From: Plazaster borealis
Taxonomy: Eukaryota; Echinodermata; Asteroidea; Forcipulatida; Labidiasteridae
Assembly (NCBI GenBank): GCA_021014325.1
Contig: CM037464.1
Location: 2,821,127-2,885,126, forward strand
Length of the DNA stretch: 64,000 nt
Direction: 5' to 3'
Numbering within the stretch: position 1 is the stretch's first letter; the number at the start of each line of letters is the position of its first letter. The notes under the pieces were generated by a model that was not told the DNA's origin, searched no databases, and was given only the letters and a program-made list of their open reading frames with translations. Positions 1-12,255 of this stretch are shown in pieces. A program made the position numbers and the translations under genes.

Positions 1-19
1 TCCAATGAAAACTACGACT

Positions 20-312
20 GTTTTATGTTTCGTTTGCTTTTAGATTATTATTCGAAAGTGCATTGCATTTTAGATTCTTTGTTTTATTGTTTGTTTTGTT
101 TGTTTGGGGTTCGGGGTGTTTTTGTTTTGGGGTTTCTGTTGCTCTTTTTGATGTCTTAATAGTAAAACGAATGTTTCATGTTTTGTTTGCTTTTGAAAAG
201 CGCAGTGCATTTTACATTCTTTGTTTGTTGTCTGTTGGGGTTTTTGTTTGTCTGTTTGGTTGGTTGGTTGGGTTTTTTTTCCTCTCACTTTTGTGTCTTG
301 ATAATAAAACCG
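20..312. repeat. Two diverged ~150-bp T/G-rich tandem copies
   Basis: Two neighbouring blocks (about 20-165 and 170-312) share the same order of landmarks: TTTGCTTTT, a TGCATTTTA/ACATTCTTTG segment, a long TTTG/TTGG-rich stretch, then a TCTTGATA/TCTTAATA AATAAAAC-like end. This looks like an old tandem duplication. The reading frames across it are low-complexity and not coding. Confidence 0.55.
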
Positions 313-798
313 CCCACCTCTGTCTCCTCCCATAGCTCTGACAAAGTTGATTAATTTTGGAATGATAAACCATGCACCAAGGCCGTAAACCAGGCTAAAT
401 ATAAGCCTCATTGTACAAAACATGTCGGTAAAACAAAAATACAACTGTTTTTATACTAATAAATGTTCTGTTCTGAATGTTTAAAGTTTGAAGTATCAAT
501 GGATGCCTGGTCCCATTTTGTATGTAAAACTTTTAAATCTGCGATCAAAATTAAATAGAACCCCCCCCCCCCCAGCGGACCATAATTAATAATAACAACA
601 AGAAAAAAACTAACCTTAATTTGAAATAAAATGATGTTTCTTCCATCCCTCTAACAATATGATTCTAAATTATTTCCAACTAATGTCAACCAATGTCAGG
701 ACCATTCCACCTTAGCTTCAATAGGATTTTCTCTTTATCATTTTAAAAATAACTCTTTTTTATTGGAAGACCAAAGAGGGTTGTGATAAAGATCTGTG
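313..798. other. No gene seen
   Basis: AT-rich unique sequence with a run of C near 561-573. No frame with exon-like borders was found. Confidence 0.5.
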
Positions 799-1163
799 TT
801 AAAGGTATCGTACACGTTTGGTAATGACTCAAAACAAATATTAGCATAAAACTTACTTGGTAACAAGCAACGGAGAGCTGTTGATAGTATAAAACATTGT
901 AGGAAACAACGCCCTCTGAAGTAACGTAGTTTTTGAGAAAGAGGTAATTTCTCACTATAATTATAAAAAACTTCTTGCATATTATTCTATCTGAGCACAC
1001 AAATTTGTACAACAAGGGTGTTTTTTCTTTCATCATTTTCTTGCAACTTCGATGACCAATTGAGCCCAAATTTTCACAGGCTTGTTAATTTATGCATATG
1101 TTGGGATACACCAAGTGAGAACACTGGTCTTTGACAATTTCCAAACGTGTACGATGCCTTTAA
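799..1163 (+). mobile_element. TTAA-bounded MITE, family A, copy 1
   Basis: Starts TTAAAGGTATCGTACACG and ends with the inverted version, CGTGTACGATGCCTTTAA. The interior is shared with six other copies in the window: a conserved stretch around the TAACGTAGTTTTTGAGAAAG segment, then TTTTCTTGCAACTTCGATGA. TTAA at both borders fits piggyBac- or Kolobok-type target duplication. No transposase is encoded, so it is a miniature non-autonomous element. The open frames inside it recur in every copy and are by-products of the repeat. Confidence 0.85.
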
Positions 1164-4100
1164 TTTATTTAGTTATTTTAATTCTTTGGGCAATACAATA
1201 TTACGAGCAGAGGCCGTCCAGGGAAAGGCAAAAGTCAAAAAACTGTCATAAAAAGATGTGCCCAACCCAGACCCTACTCATTTAAAAGAATATAAATTAA
1301 TATAACGTAATATAGGCTTCGTTCCTTTGGTGTGTGTGTATATAAGAAATCTGAATATAAACAATCAACAACTAACGAAAACATGACGAAAACAATATCT
1401 CTGTAAACTGAAACAGCCGTAGAAAATCTTTGGCACGAGTGGATTTTTCACGTACTGAGCCTTTGCACCCCGTTGGGTTAGCAGTTAGTATTGAAAATAT
1501 CCCCCTAGTCCCAACGATCCATTAGGAGTCGTGAGCCCAACCTCCAAACAAGGATGTAAATGCGGGCACCGGTTTATGTAACAAAGGGTCATTTCCTATC
1601 TGCAAAAAATAAAGCGGCATCGAGGGGTACTTTCGGAGGGGGGGGGGGGTATAGTTAATAATATTGTGTACAGTCAGCCTGACAGTGGATAACATCTGTA
1701 CAAGTCGTGTGAATTTATAATGTTATTTAGATTCGTAGATAGGTGTGTATAGGTATAATGGGTTTGAGCGTGACGGTACAGTTTTGTTGTTTGGTTATCC
1801 AATATGACAACATCATAATCATGTGTGGGTATTAACTCGATGGCGAACTAATTAAGCAGGGTGTGGGGGACGTGTAATAGAGGCCCATTTTCAAGCGGGT
1901 ATTTGATGGACGATATAGACAAAGAGGGTGACCGGTTGGTCTGAGGGTCATGCACTCCATGACCGGACCTACCCCCAATTCAAACATACCTGAAATTGTT
2001 TCGAAATTGTTGGTTTTTCTTTGTTACACCCAACCAGTTTAGTCGGTGCTTTAAGTCATCTGATCTATTGTCTATCGCCAGGGCCGATCTAGCAATTTGT
2101 ACTGGTACTTGATTGCTGTTACTGTTAGTTTGTTTGTTGTTTTAACTTTGGTCGCAGTCAGTCAACAATTTACATGATAGCACAACATGTATCACTTACT
2201 GCTCCACCCCCCCCCCCAAAAAAAATCATAATTTCCTACTCAGCATCATGCATCGTTTGAAATATTTAGCTGTGCAAAGTGTTTGGATGAAATTATTTCC
2301 CTGAGTGGGAATGAAGTCAACGGAAATGCCAAACAGACCAAAACATTACACCGGAATTCCTACGTGAACTTATGCACCCCTATAAGTCCAGCATGTTATG
2401 GAGGTGTGGGTAGAGAGGGTGAAGACGGTACAGGCCTTATATATCGTAAACTTTAATGACCCCCCCCCCCCTCCCCTTAAAGAAGAGAAAAGGGAAATAA
2501 TCCACACTGGATGAAATTTAAACCCCTCCAGGTTGTATCTAAATGTCATTTCCTGTGGGGCAAACAATGGGAGAAAACATTCTGCAATTTCAGTTGCTTT
2601 TAAATCGCGACAAATGCCCCAGATATTCTTTACATCAATAGTACGTGAAAATAAAAGACTCTAATATTTCCGTTGTCGAATCTCGATATAACACTATCAA
2701 ATGCCCCCGTAACGACGTCATTGACATTATCATGCCGTCTCTGAAATATGGACCCAAATAAGGAAGTTAAAGTGCACTTTTTTTTTTAGAATTCTATGTT
2801 TAGAAATGACATAATTTGTTCAGTTTAATTTCCTTTTTCTGTTCGAAGAAATTTTGCCATGAGGAAAAAAAGCCAAAAATCTAAACGTATATTATGTTGA
2901 CTCCACCTTGACCAAAATCATCCCTTTGTTCCTCTTTGATCACGTGTGAACTATAGTCAAACCCCAATCAGTAATATTCGTGTATGGAGTTTTACAGGCA
3001 ATGAAACTGAAAAAATTTACCACACAGCAGTCAGTGTCATGTGATTGCAACTGCATATAAGGAGTACTGTATGTAGTAAAGCTTGTGGTAATACAAAAAC
3101 AGAAATCTACCCGGACAAAAACAAAGTTGTATTCGACCGCAAACAACGGCCTACTTTGAGGTACCAGCATATACTTAAACACATCCATGACTAGCCCATG
3201 AAGTATGAAAATGATAATGTTGAGACCTTAAAAATTCGCTGGTAGTCCGCTTAACAATTCGCAAGCTAAAGTGGAATTCATTAATGTCCCTTGGTATGAA
3301 AAGACAAAAGGGAGTTTTTCCACTAAAAGTTGTCTAAGCTTGTTATGGGAACATCTGATACTAGCAAATCATACCCAGATTGTGAAATAACAGTGTCAAT
3401 AACAAATTGCGAAAATGTCACTTGGTCTGTACTAGTATAGACATATCAGTTAAAAAACTACTTTAGAAAGTTCTGAATTCATCAGAAACATAACTCATGA
3501 AGCCACCGGACACCCCTCCTCTCCTTCCCGGTGTCGAACCGTTGAAATGAACATTGCATAGTTAGAATCAGTCTTCGTCAGTTCAAGTTTACTCAAACTA
3601 TTGTACTCATCCTCATGTTTTATTGTTCAACCCACTCAAAGTTTCATAAGTTTTGATCATGATACATTGCATGATACTTCGCATAAACTTCGCATAACAT
3701 TTTAATGCACAAATACTTTTCAGAACATGAATGTTCCCCCATTATTATACTAATTACAAAAGATACAGGCTTATATTGTGCTGGGATTTATCGATGAGAG
3801 AGCCATAACGACGTATAAATAACATAAGATGATTAACAATTCAAAAATAACAGATTTCATCGTTTGCCAATGAGAAATGGATATGAAACCCGCATTATGA
3901 AATATCCCTCCGTGTCTTCAATAATGTTCATTTGTACTTGCTTATTATTTCCTTCCTTCTTTCAAGTTACAACGCTCGAACAAAGCGCTTAGTCGTAGCA
4001 CAAAGTAGGCCTAATTAATTTTTATGACATAAGATAACTTGCACTCATGCTTCAAGAGACAACACTGCTGTGCGGTCGACAATTGAAGAAAAGTGCGCAG

Positions 4101-7100
4101 TTGTTATTTCACTAGATTAAGTATCATCCTGAGCATTATGCAAGGAAAAGGTAAAACTCCTTTCTTTCTCACAGCCGTCCGAAACAAAATGAAATTATTT
4201 CCTATCAGACAAGGGGCCAGGATGAGACGAAGCAATTTACTAGAAGACGGTGACATGGTGTGTTCCCCCCCCCTTGTCCACCCTCTCCGAGTAAAGTCTC
4301 CGTCATCCCTGGACAAAGAGAGGCAGGGGTAAGAACTTGGGTTGGGCTAATTAGCCCGAGTGAACTACCACACGGGGTCTGGAGGGGTAAATCGGAGAGC
4401 CGCTTGCGTCAAGCCCATTGCTTCATAACTCTCCCACTCTATATTTCTTCTTAGTCTTCATCACCGGTCTACACAGCCCCGGGCTCCTTCAGGGGCCGAG
4501 GTGCCAGCTTCCAGCTCCCATCCCCAGTGCGACCACTCATTATCATTCGACAAGCACTCGGCGTTGTACCCCGTTGCCAATTTAAAAATATATATATATA
4601 AAAAAAGCGAGTCAACCAGACGTGGAGAGAGCACCCGCTGGCGTGGTCCATCAAAACCACTCGGCCGGTACGACAAAGCAGCCACGTAGGCACACTCATT
4701 CCCCGTGCTGCACCTCCATGACGTCACCAGCGGAACATCTCCTGCACCCCTACGCATGCTCAGAGAGGGGCACGGCTAAGTACCCTCCACGAAAAAACAA
4801 AGCCTTTGTCAGTCACCTCCGTCGTATTGATTGAACCAGGGTCGGTACCGCACTACTGCGAGTTTGCTTCCCCGATCGACTCACTCGCTGCACCCCGCTA
4901 CAGTGCCGGTGGATATTACTCCATTAGAAACATACTGTGCTCCTCTTCGTACACCGCACGGCAGCCCGTACCAACCCCGCCAGTCGACCCACCAGTGTCT
5001 CCCTCCGATCCGCTCTCCACCATTTTGACCCAGGATTTCACCGGTGATTTGACTGGGTTTTTTTTACCGCTGATTATATAAAGAAAGAAAAAAATATTTT
5101 GCACACACACGAGAGAAGTGGAAACATTTTGGGGAGTACCGACACTGCACCTTTCCAACTCAACACGGGCGCAGTGATCTGGGCAAGTCAGCTAGCATGT
5201 GGAAGCGAGGACTGCGGAGGAAACCGCACGCTAAGGCTGAGGTAATGTGGTATGACGTAGCACGTAGATAGAAGCAATTTATTCACGCAGGCTTGTATAA
5301 CATTCTAATAATGCTCTTGTGTGATACATCCCCTTTTAGTTCGCCAGATAGCTGTTCTGTTAGTAAGCATTTATTTACCGCGATGACATAGCGTAGGTTC
5401 ATTACGCAGACGAAATATTACAAAACGGAGCATCGTGTGAGGAGTTCAAGAATCTTCTCCTTCCCCCACTGTATCTGTCTCACTGTATATCACTCTATCT
5501 ATCACCCCACGTCTCACTACGTCACCATGAACTTCAACGCGTGTCTGTGTAGGGATACACAAATAGAGTTTGTTATCTGACCCGAAGAATGGATAGAATA
5601 AAAACCAATTCATAGAGAGAGAGAAATCGAGTCAAATACCGGCTAAACATCTCCATCATTTGGGAGGTAGCACCGTAAATCCGCATCATCGCGATGTGAT
5701 ATTGCCTTTTAAAAATGGCGGCCGGGAGGGCACGCGCATAATAATTAAACCCACTGTATACCCCATCACTATACCCGAAATATCTGATCGGAAATTTTAT
5801 AATCAACCATGGCATGAATGTCATTAATATTTTTAGGATAATGTTGTGATATCGGTGGGAATTTATGGCAGATATTGTGTGGTTGTGAGCGATGTGGAAA
5901 AGGGAGATTTGGCGGTCCATATGGATGAGTAAAAATGGTCGAATTGTCGGTAGAGAAGGGGACCTGATATTGTGCACACAGGGTGCGGCAACGTACCCGT
6001 GCTATAATTACCATCTGCCGCGCATTATCGCTTGTCTATCAACCCTAGTCGGGCATTCATATGCAAATGCTGTATGATCCACGCACGGGCCGTGGGATTT
6101 ATATGCCATTGTGCGCAGGTCATTTTTATTTCATTTTTTTTTGTTTTGCATGAAAATTATTATTTTAAGCTGGAGGATTCCCAGCGGGTATACGGCGGCT
6201 TCTTGCAACATAATCACAATACAACCTTGAATGAATGTCTTCTATCATATACACGTTATGCTGCATACCGTTTTTTGTTTCGGTGAGACGGTCTATACAC
6301 ATTTTATCAATTTATTTATGGCAGGCTAAACTGTCCGGACTATCCATTTCGAACACTGGACCCCTTGATTGGTGTTGGGTGTAGAAACTCACGCAGGTTG
6401 AGTCGCACTAATTGGGGGATTATTTGTTTTTACAGTAACTCTCTGCTCACACCCAGTTCCACAATTAGACGTCCCTGTACCCCAAGATATAATCCCCTTC
6501 GCTCTTCCCATCCAACTCAGCATCGCGTCATCGCGTTATAACATCAATCCCATTGACTTGAATACACTGTTTTGTATACATGTGCATTATACATATACTA
6601 TATGTGTACAACCTTAAGGCCAAATATGTAATGTATTTGTTAGGATAGGCAGATGACCGTTACAGCTCTGCATAATTATGATTTTTTTCCATCTCCCCCT
6701 CGCTCTCTCCCCCGGATCCCCTTCTGCCAGTCCTCACGTAACAAGATGCGGGTATATTTTTTTGGCACTAGCGGGTATGCGTGACGGGTGGTGTGGCGAA
6801 GCTTAGGCAGGGGTGAGAGGTTCAATTTTTTGTGGAGGGGAGGACGAGGGATGCGAGGGGAGCAATTTTTTTTTTCATTAGGCTCTGAGGACTTCAGATG
6901 GATGAGGGACATGACAGGGTGGCGTGACGGGCGAGCGGGGTGCTAGCCTCTTTTGGTGAAGGGGTGGATTATGCGGGAAGCTAAATTAATAAAGGGATTG
7001 TTCAGTCGCATATCGACTTTGGAAGACTAAGGGAACAGGAACAAAAAACATAGACTGGTTTATAGAAACAGTTTGATAAAATATAGTTTGAGAAATTGTG

Positions 7101-9599
7101 ACAAAATTATACAAGGCGAATGTGAAGATTATAAGCAACATTGAAGTTTGTGAACTAAAAGGAGGCCTGCTATATTTGCAAAGTTTTTTAGGTTTGTTTG
7201 GTTTTGTTTTGTACGCTATAAATTGTACAAAATATATCCTGATGCTATTCAAATCGACAGTGTCGCCAAGAGTGATGGCCAAGGGGGAACAAAATCATCA
7301 ATGTTTCCTTTTCATTATTGAGCTTGTTTTGTTTATTTAAGAGAGAGAGTAGAATTCTTTGCCAACTTGCACTCGTGTGACCACGAATCGTTGTTGGCTT
7401 AAAACCAGTTTCCCTGTTATACAAATAGCTTTCAATGATTGTACTGATCACAATATATATTGTGTTCAGTCACATGGCAAACATCAATCTGCGGTTCAAC
7501 TCACATTCTTTTTTTAAATATATTCATATAAGAAAGTACTTTGAGAGTCTTCCAAACACATCAGAAATGTTTAACATTCAATACAATTATATTAACCATA
7601 ACCAGTATCTGGGTGGGTTTTTTTTATTCAAGCGATGTTAGAAAAATATTGGCAATAAATCTTGGACTGATATACAAAAGCTATTGAATTTATGTTAATT
7701 ATGACAGATTGGGCACCAGCAGCAACATTGAATATTGTAATGAATAAACGAAAACTTTACAGATGATTGTCCGTGCTAAAATGAAAGTAGGCTAAAAGAG
7801 AAACGTTTTACTTTTGGAAGAATTGTTCATAGCCTTACAGAAATCAGCAATTTCTCAACTAAACGTTGACATGTGTAAATTTATCGTTTACTCTCGTTTC
7901 GTTCCCATTGACTCAATGCAGTTAAAAATTAACACATCAATAGATTTTACCTCCACACATCAAATAGATTCATATATATTATACACACTTGTATTTTAAA
8001 ATGAAAGTTCTGTACAGTGGAGCTTATACAACGTGTAATATGCTTACTATCGCTTTCACTGACTTCAGTTTGTATATCATTGCGCCATATTTATTGTTGC
8101 TATCAGTTTTTGTCACGTTACCCCACGAGGAAATGCTCAGGTCCTGGTGTTTTTTTTATCTGATGTGACACATGACAAAGGCCACCAATGGTTCCTCTTT
8201 CACGGCAGATGTTTCTTCAGTTTTTAGTTTCCCTATATCATTGGCTTTCGGTGTACTTTTGTTTATCTACCCACTCCTTTCGATATTTCCATATATGCCC
8301 ACCCTCATTTCGGTATAACATAAACTTCCCACCGTTCTTTCGATGCGGTTTTGAAATTCAACGTGGGACATTCTGGGGAAAATTCCCCTCCAAAAATATT
8401 GATGTAACAAGAACAAAAAATGTCATAACTCCTATACGTATATCATGTTGACTTTAGAAACCAGTATTTTCGTGTAATAATTTTGACTCATAAAAGGTTG
8501 GTAATGGGGAAAATTTTGTTTAATACCGGTAGCTTTGGCTGAAATGTAAAACCAGGTTTGGGTTTTTTTAAACGATAAAAAAGGTATGTAACATGCATAC
8601 TAAGATGATCGATCAGAGTTTTTGTTTCGGCGTTTCACACATATTCTACATATGTCTTTAAGAGTAAGAACTTCAATTTAATTGTCTTTGTTAAAGCAAA
8701 TTTACCATCAGTTTCATCTTAGTTTTTAATTGTAACTAATTCAGTTCAAACCTTTAAAAAGTTATCCTTCAGTACAATTTGATCGTCATTCATCCATTCA
8801 TTTTGTTTTACAAAATATGTTCTGCCCAATATAGCTTGGAAGAGATTATAATTTAACTGTTAAAAGTTGCTTTAAAAAATGATTTTTCTGTACAACTTTT
8901 ATCAGACTATCTGGTTCATAGTTTATTCCAAACTCTTTATTCCACAATTTTGTAAATTCGTTGCAAATTTGTTCATAAATGAGCATAAAAGTGATTAATT
9001 TTAGGCAAGAAATTATTGCTATCGAACCCCTGCAATGAGTGCACATTTTTTTAAGAAACCGCATTTAACATTTTTCGAAAATTATAATTTGTCCTTTCTC
9101 TTGTTGATGAATGGTGTCGTGAGTGTACGGGACAGGCGTGTTATTTGGTGAAGAAGCTACAACAAATCATTTCGAGTGTTCGTCTCGAAAAATTCAATCG
9201 CACTTGAAGGGAAAAAAAACCCGGCCGACTGAGAAAATGCTCTAGGAAAATAAAATAAATTTGGCAGACGCCAATCCAATTTCCTTTTGCTTTATGCAAT
9301 TGTATTATTCCGTTCGTGGTGATGTTGTTTTGTTGATGTAGCTCCACCGTCGAGCCCAAATTGTCGTCTTGGTTGATTGCATAATAAATGCGACACTATA
9401 CTCGTGGATTTGGAATTATAATTACATTGGAAATTTCGTCATTGTTGTTGTTTTTTTCTTCTCTTCTTTCGCCGATATTCTTTTGTGGAATAATTCATGA
9501 TTAAATTATGCAGCGTGGTTATGGAGCCGAGTGGGGCTTTACAACTTATACATGTTTCGAAGTCTACTCGAGGATTTATACTTATGTGCATATCTGTAT
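1164..9599. other. Mostly unique intergenic DNA without a supported gene
   Basis: I see mononucleotide C/G runs (near 1637, 2207, 2461, 4265), a GC-richer patch at about 4240-5260 with several overlapping short frames, and AT-rich sequence elsewhere. One weak minus-strand first-exon candidate (4936-5023) is listed separately. No recognisable protein, RNA gene or complete repeat was found in the rest. Confidence 0.45.
4936..5023 (-). CDS. Weak candidate first coding exon, unknown product
   Basis: On the - strand an ATG at 5023-5021 sits in a favourable context (GTCAAAATGG). It opens a 29-codon frame rich in Gly, Ser and Glu that reaches a good donor (CACA|GTATGT at 4935). A TATATAA-like box lies about 55 bp upstream of the ATG, near 5076-5082. 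The patch is GC-richer than its surroundings. No partner exon could be phased with it further along the - strand and no homologue is recognised, so this may be chance. If real, it would be the 5' end of a gene running off the left edge of the window. Confidence 0.12.
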
Positions 9600-9890
9600 A
9601 AGATTCCAACCAGAGGTTTGAGAGAAGCTAATACCCAAGACCCTAGGGGATCAGGTCGGCTCAGTGTTTTCTTTCCCTGCCTTCCACCTATGTGGACGTC
9701 CGGTTCGAATCCCACCTCAGACCCGGAGCCTTGCATGTGGATTGGGTTTTCAGTCCCTACCTGATTGCGTGGGTTTTCCCTGTTGGGGGTTTTCTTCCCA
9801 CATCTAAAACTGAATATTTCTTCTCGGTTTATATTCATCCTGTGTAAGCGCTGTGCTGTTGGATGTGTAATGAAATAAATAAACAAACCA
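9600..9890 (+). repeat. tRNA-derived SINE-like element
   Basis: A box A-like GGCTCAGTG near 9659 and a perfect box B (GGTTCGAATCC) near 9702 are about 40 bp apart, as in a tRNA head. They are followed by a conserved-looking body (GGGTTTTCCCTGTTGGGGG, TTCTTCCCACATCT) and an ATGAAATAAATAAACAAAC tail ending near 9888. This order is typical of a Pol III SINE. The open frames on both strands here reflect the repeat and are not genes. Confidence 0.7.
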
Positions 9891-10991
9891 CGCGACATGC
9901 TTTATTGCAAAGCTTGCACTTCTCAATAAACCTTTATCATGGTGTGGCCATCTTAATTTCTCCCATTCAAATCAATGTAATCAAACCGAGGCTGGAAGGA
10001 GATTGTAGTATGGTTCTTTTCTGTACGATAATTAGCATTCAATAGTGCTGTTGGATACAAGGAACATGACCAAACGGCAGCCTGATAATGGTCTATAATA
10101 AGTGAAAAGAAGCTTCCCAATGGTATCCGAATCTTGAAATAAAAGTTTCCAGTATATGATAAAGCTCTATAAAGTCACACCAATTGAACATCCATCTTGT
10201 GTTTTATGACATGTATTCAAATCAATGTGGCAAAATCGAGTCTGGAACCTAAAACATAATAGCCTGGCCCCTGGAATTATAATGAATCATTGTTTGTGAT
10301 AACAGTTAGAGATCAAGACAAACATGCTGGCAGAATGGGGTGTTTAGTTTCTGTTTTAACTTTAGCAGCATAATAATGTGCCAAAAAAACGTAAAATTAT
10401 GCTCTATTTTGAGGGCATGTTGGCCTAATGTTCCAACAACATAAATCAGCATTCATAATTTTTTTTAAATATGACATAGAATCTTACTTTTCCCACATGA
10501 AAAATGTTTCGAGTTCCAATTTAGACACAACAGGGTAGCAAGGAGGTTCAGAGGTCAGGTAATGTATCCTGGTTCTATATTCAACGTGTCATAGGGTCAA
10601 ATATCTCTAGGACTGTCAGGAAAAAGATCTCATCTGATTTGATTTGATTCATTCAGAGAAAGTCAACCAGGAAAGCATACACATTGGCAATACGGGGGGA
10701 AGACATTATTAGGCAGGTATTGAAAACAGTTAAGTTGATATTCGGTAGCACACAAACGATATTTACTATAGCAAAGTATTATTTTCGTTCGGGTCCAAAA
10801 AGACAGTGAAAGACACAAGATTTCTACATTTCCTATTAACACGAAAGAAAAACCCAGACACAATTCAAAACGATAATAACACACGTTTGATTGCTGTGAG
10901 CAACGGTAGGTTATCATTGATTTTTATGGTCACCTTTGGGGTTTTGTAAAACTGAATGATGCAGCAAAATAATCTATGTCAGTATTACTGT
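9891..10991. other. No gene seen
   Basis: AT-rich unique sequence. Short frames only; no splice-bounded coding stretch or named repeat was recognised. Confidence 0.5.
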
Positions 10992-11394
10992 TTAAAGGGA
11001 TTGTATACGTTTGGTAAGTGGAACCCACTGTTTGTTTCAATCCAATGTAGTTGTAGATGGATACCATAAAACTAACCTGTGAAAATTTTATTTCAAAAGG
11101 TGGTAGCGTTTTTGAGATATCGCCGAAAAAATGGAGCAGTTATGTCCACGCAGGAAGAATAATCTGCAATTGGAACACACTATCTGAGAAACGTTACTGC
11201 GGTAAAACTTCTCAGATTCAAATTTGGGGGGGATAAAAAACGATATCTTTTTCCATAACCGCAGTACTTCTAAGTGAAAGGTTTCTCAAAATGCATTACC
11301 GGTATACCATCCAAAGCTGCTGTACTTCTTACCAAGTAAGTTTTAATTGGCATTCATTTTCAGAGTCATTGCCAAACGTATACAGACCCTTTAA
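10992..11394 (+). mobile_element. TTAA-bounded MITE, family B
   Basis: Starts TTAAAGGGATTGTATACG and ends CGTATACAGACCCTTTAA, so the termini are near-perfect inverted repeats with TTAA at the outer edge. The termini resemble family A, but the interior is different: it contains a sub-palindrome (ACTGCGGTAAAACTTCTCAG against the later AACCGCAGTACTTCT). Non-coding. Confidence 0.75.
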
Positions 11395-11881
11395 GAGTTG
11401 ATCATATTTCACGTGTGGGTAAAGGTTTTTTTTATAAAATAAACCGATACCAAATTATTTGTTCCGTTTTATTTCCTCGTGGTACTCATTGGTGATATAT
11501 ACTTTTAGAGCTTTGTTTTACTATTCCAAACTTAAGTCAGATTCAACTTTAAACTCAGTGTTTCCATGAAACTATGCTACCAACAAGTTGACCTACAGGA
11601 CCGTTGAACAAAATTATGTGTTAACAGTTATGTGTAAAGTATTTATGCTGTATGGGTTGCCCAACAACTCCATGTTCAATTAATTTATTACACTGCTACA
11701 ATATATACAATGGTTGCCGAATCTCCAACTTAACTAATGGGACCAAACGCCCAACGGTAAAACCAGTCGACCCTATGAACAAAGTTTTTTTTTAAAAAAA
11801 CACGTGATGACCTCAAGGGTGTGTACCCAATGGGTACTGCGAACAGTATTCAATTAGGCCGACGTAATAAAACATTCCTAC
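11395..11881. other. No gene seen
   Basis: AT-rich unique sequence without recognisable coding or repeat structure. Confidence 0.5.
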
Positions 11882-12255
11882 TTAAAGGCACTGTACACGT
11901 TTGGCAATGACTCAAAATATATATTAGCATAAAAACTGACTTGGTAACGAGCAACAGAGAGCTGTTGATAGTATACAACATTGTGAGAAACGACTCCCTC
12001 TGAAGTAACGTAGTTTTTGAGAAAGAGGTAATTTCTCACTTAAAGAGTAAACACTTCTTGCAAGAAGTTTTTATTCCTATCCGAAAGCACACAAATTTGT
12101 ACAACAAGGGTGTTTTTTCTTTCATCATTTTCTTGCAACTTCGATGACCAATTGAGCCCAAATTTTCACAGGCTTGTTATTTTATGCATATGTTGGAATA
12201 CACCAAGTGAGAACACTGGTCTTTGACAATTTCCAAACGTGTTCAGTGCCTTTAA
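11882..12255 (+). mobile_element. TTAA-bounded MITE, family A, copy 2
   Basis: Full-length copy: starts TTAAAGGCACTGTACACG, ends CGTGTTCAGTGCCTTTAA, and includes the central ACTTCTTGCAAGAAGT palindrome. Same orientation and body as the copy at 799-1163. No coding capacity. Confidence 0.9.

Noticed and set aside
70..444. 124-codon - strand frame rich in Lys, Gln, Thr and Asn
   Set aside because: It is the complement of the T/G-rich tandem repeat, low complexity, with no gene signals.
743..1069. Open frame on the - strand reading SCKKMMKEKTPLLYKFVC and similar frames at 16545-16793, 17432-17671, 31777-31971, 53124-53354 and 57981-58208
   Set aside because: The same peptide appears wherever a TTAA MITE lies. 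It is the translation of the repeat, is interrupted differently in each copy, and the MITE has no coding role.
4469..4834. Overlapping frames in the GC-richer patch
   Set aside because: No similarity, no consistent splice borders and opposite-strand frames equally long; likely compositional.
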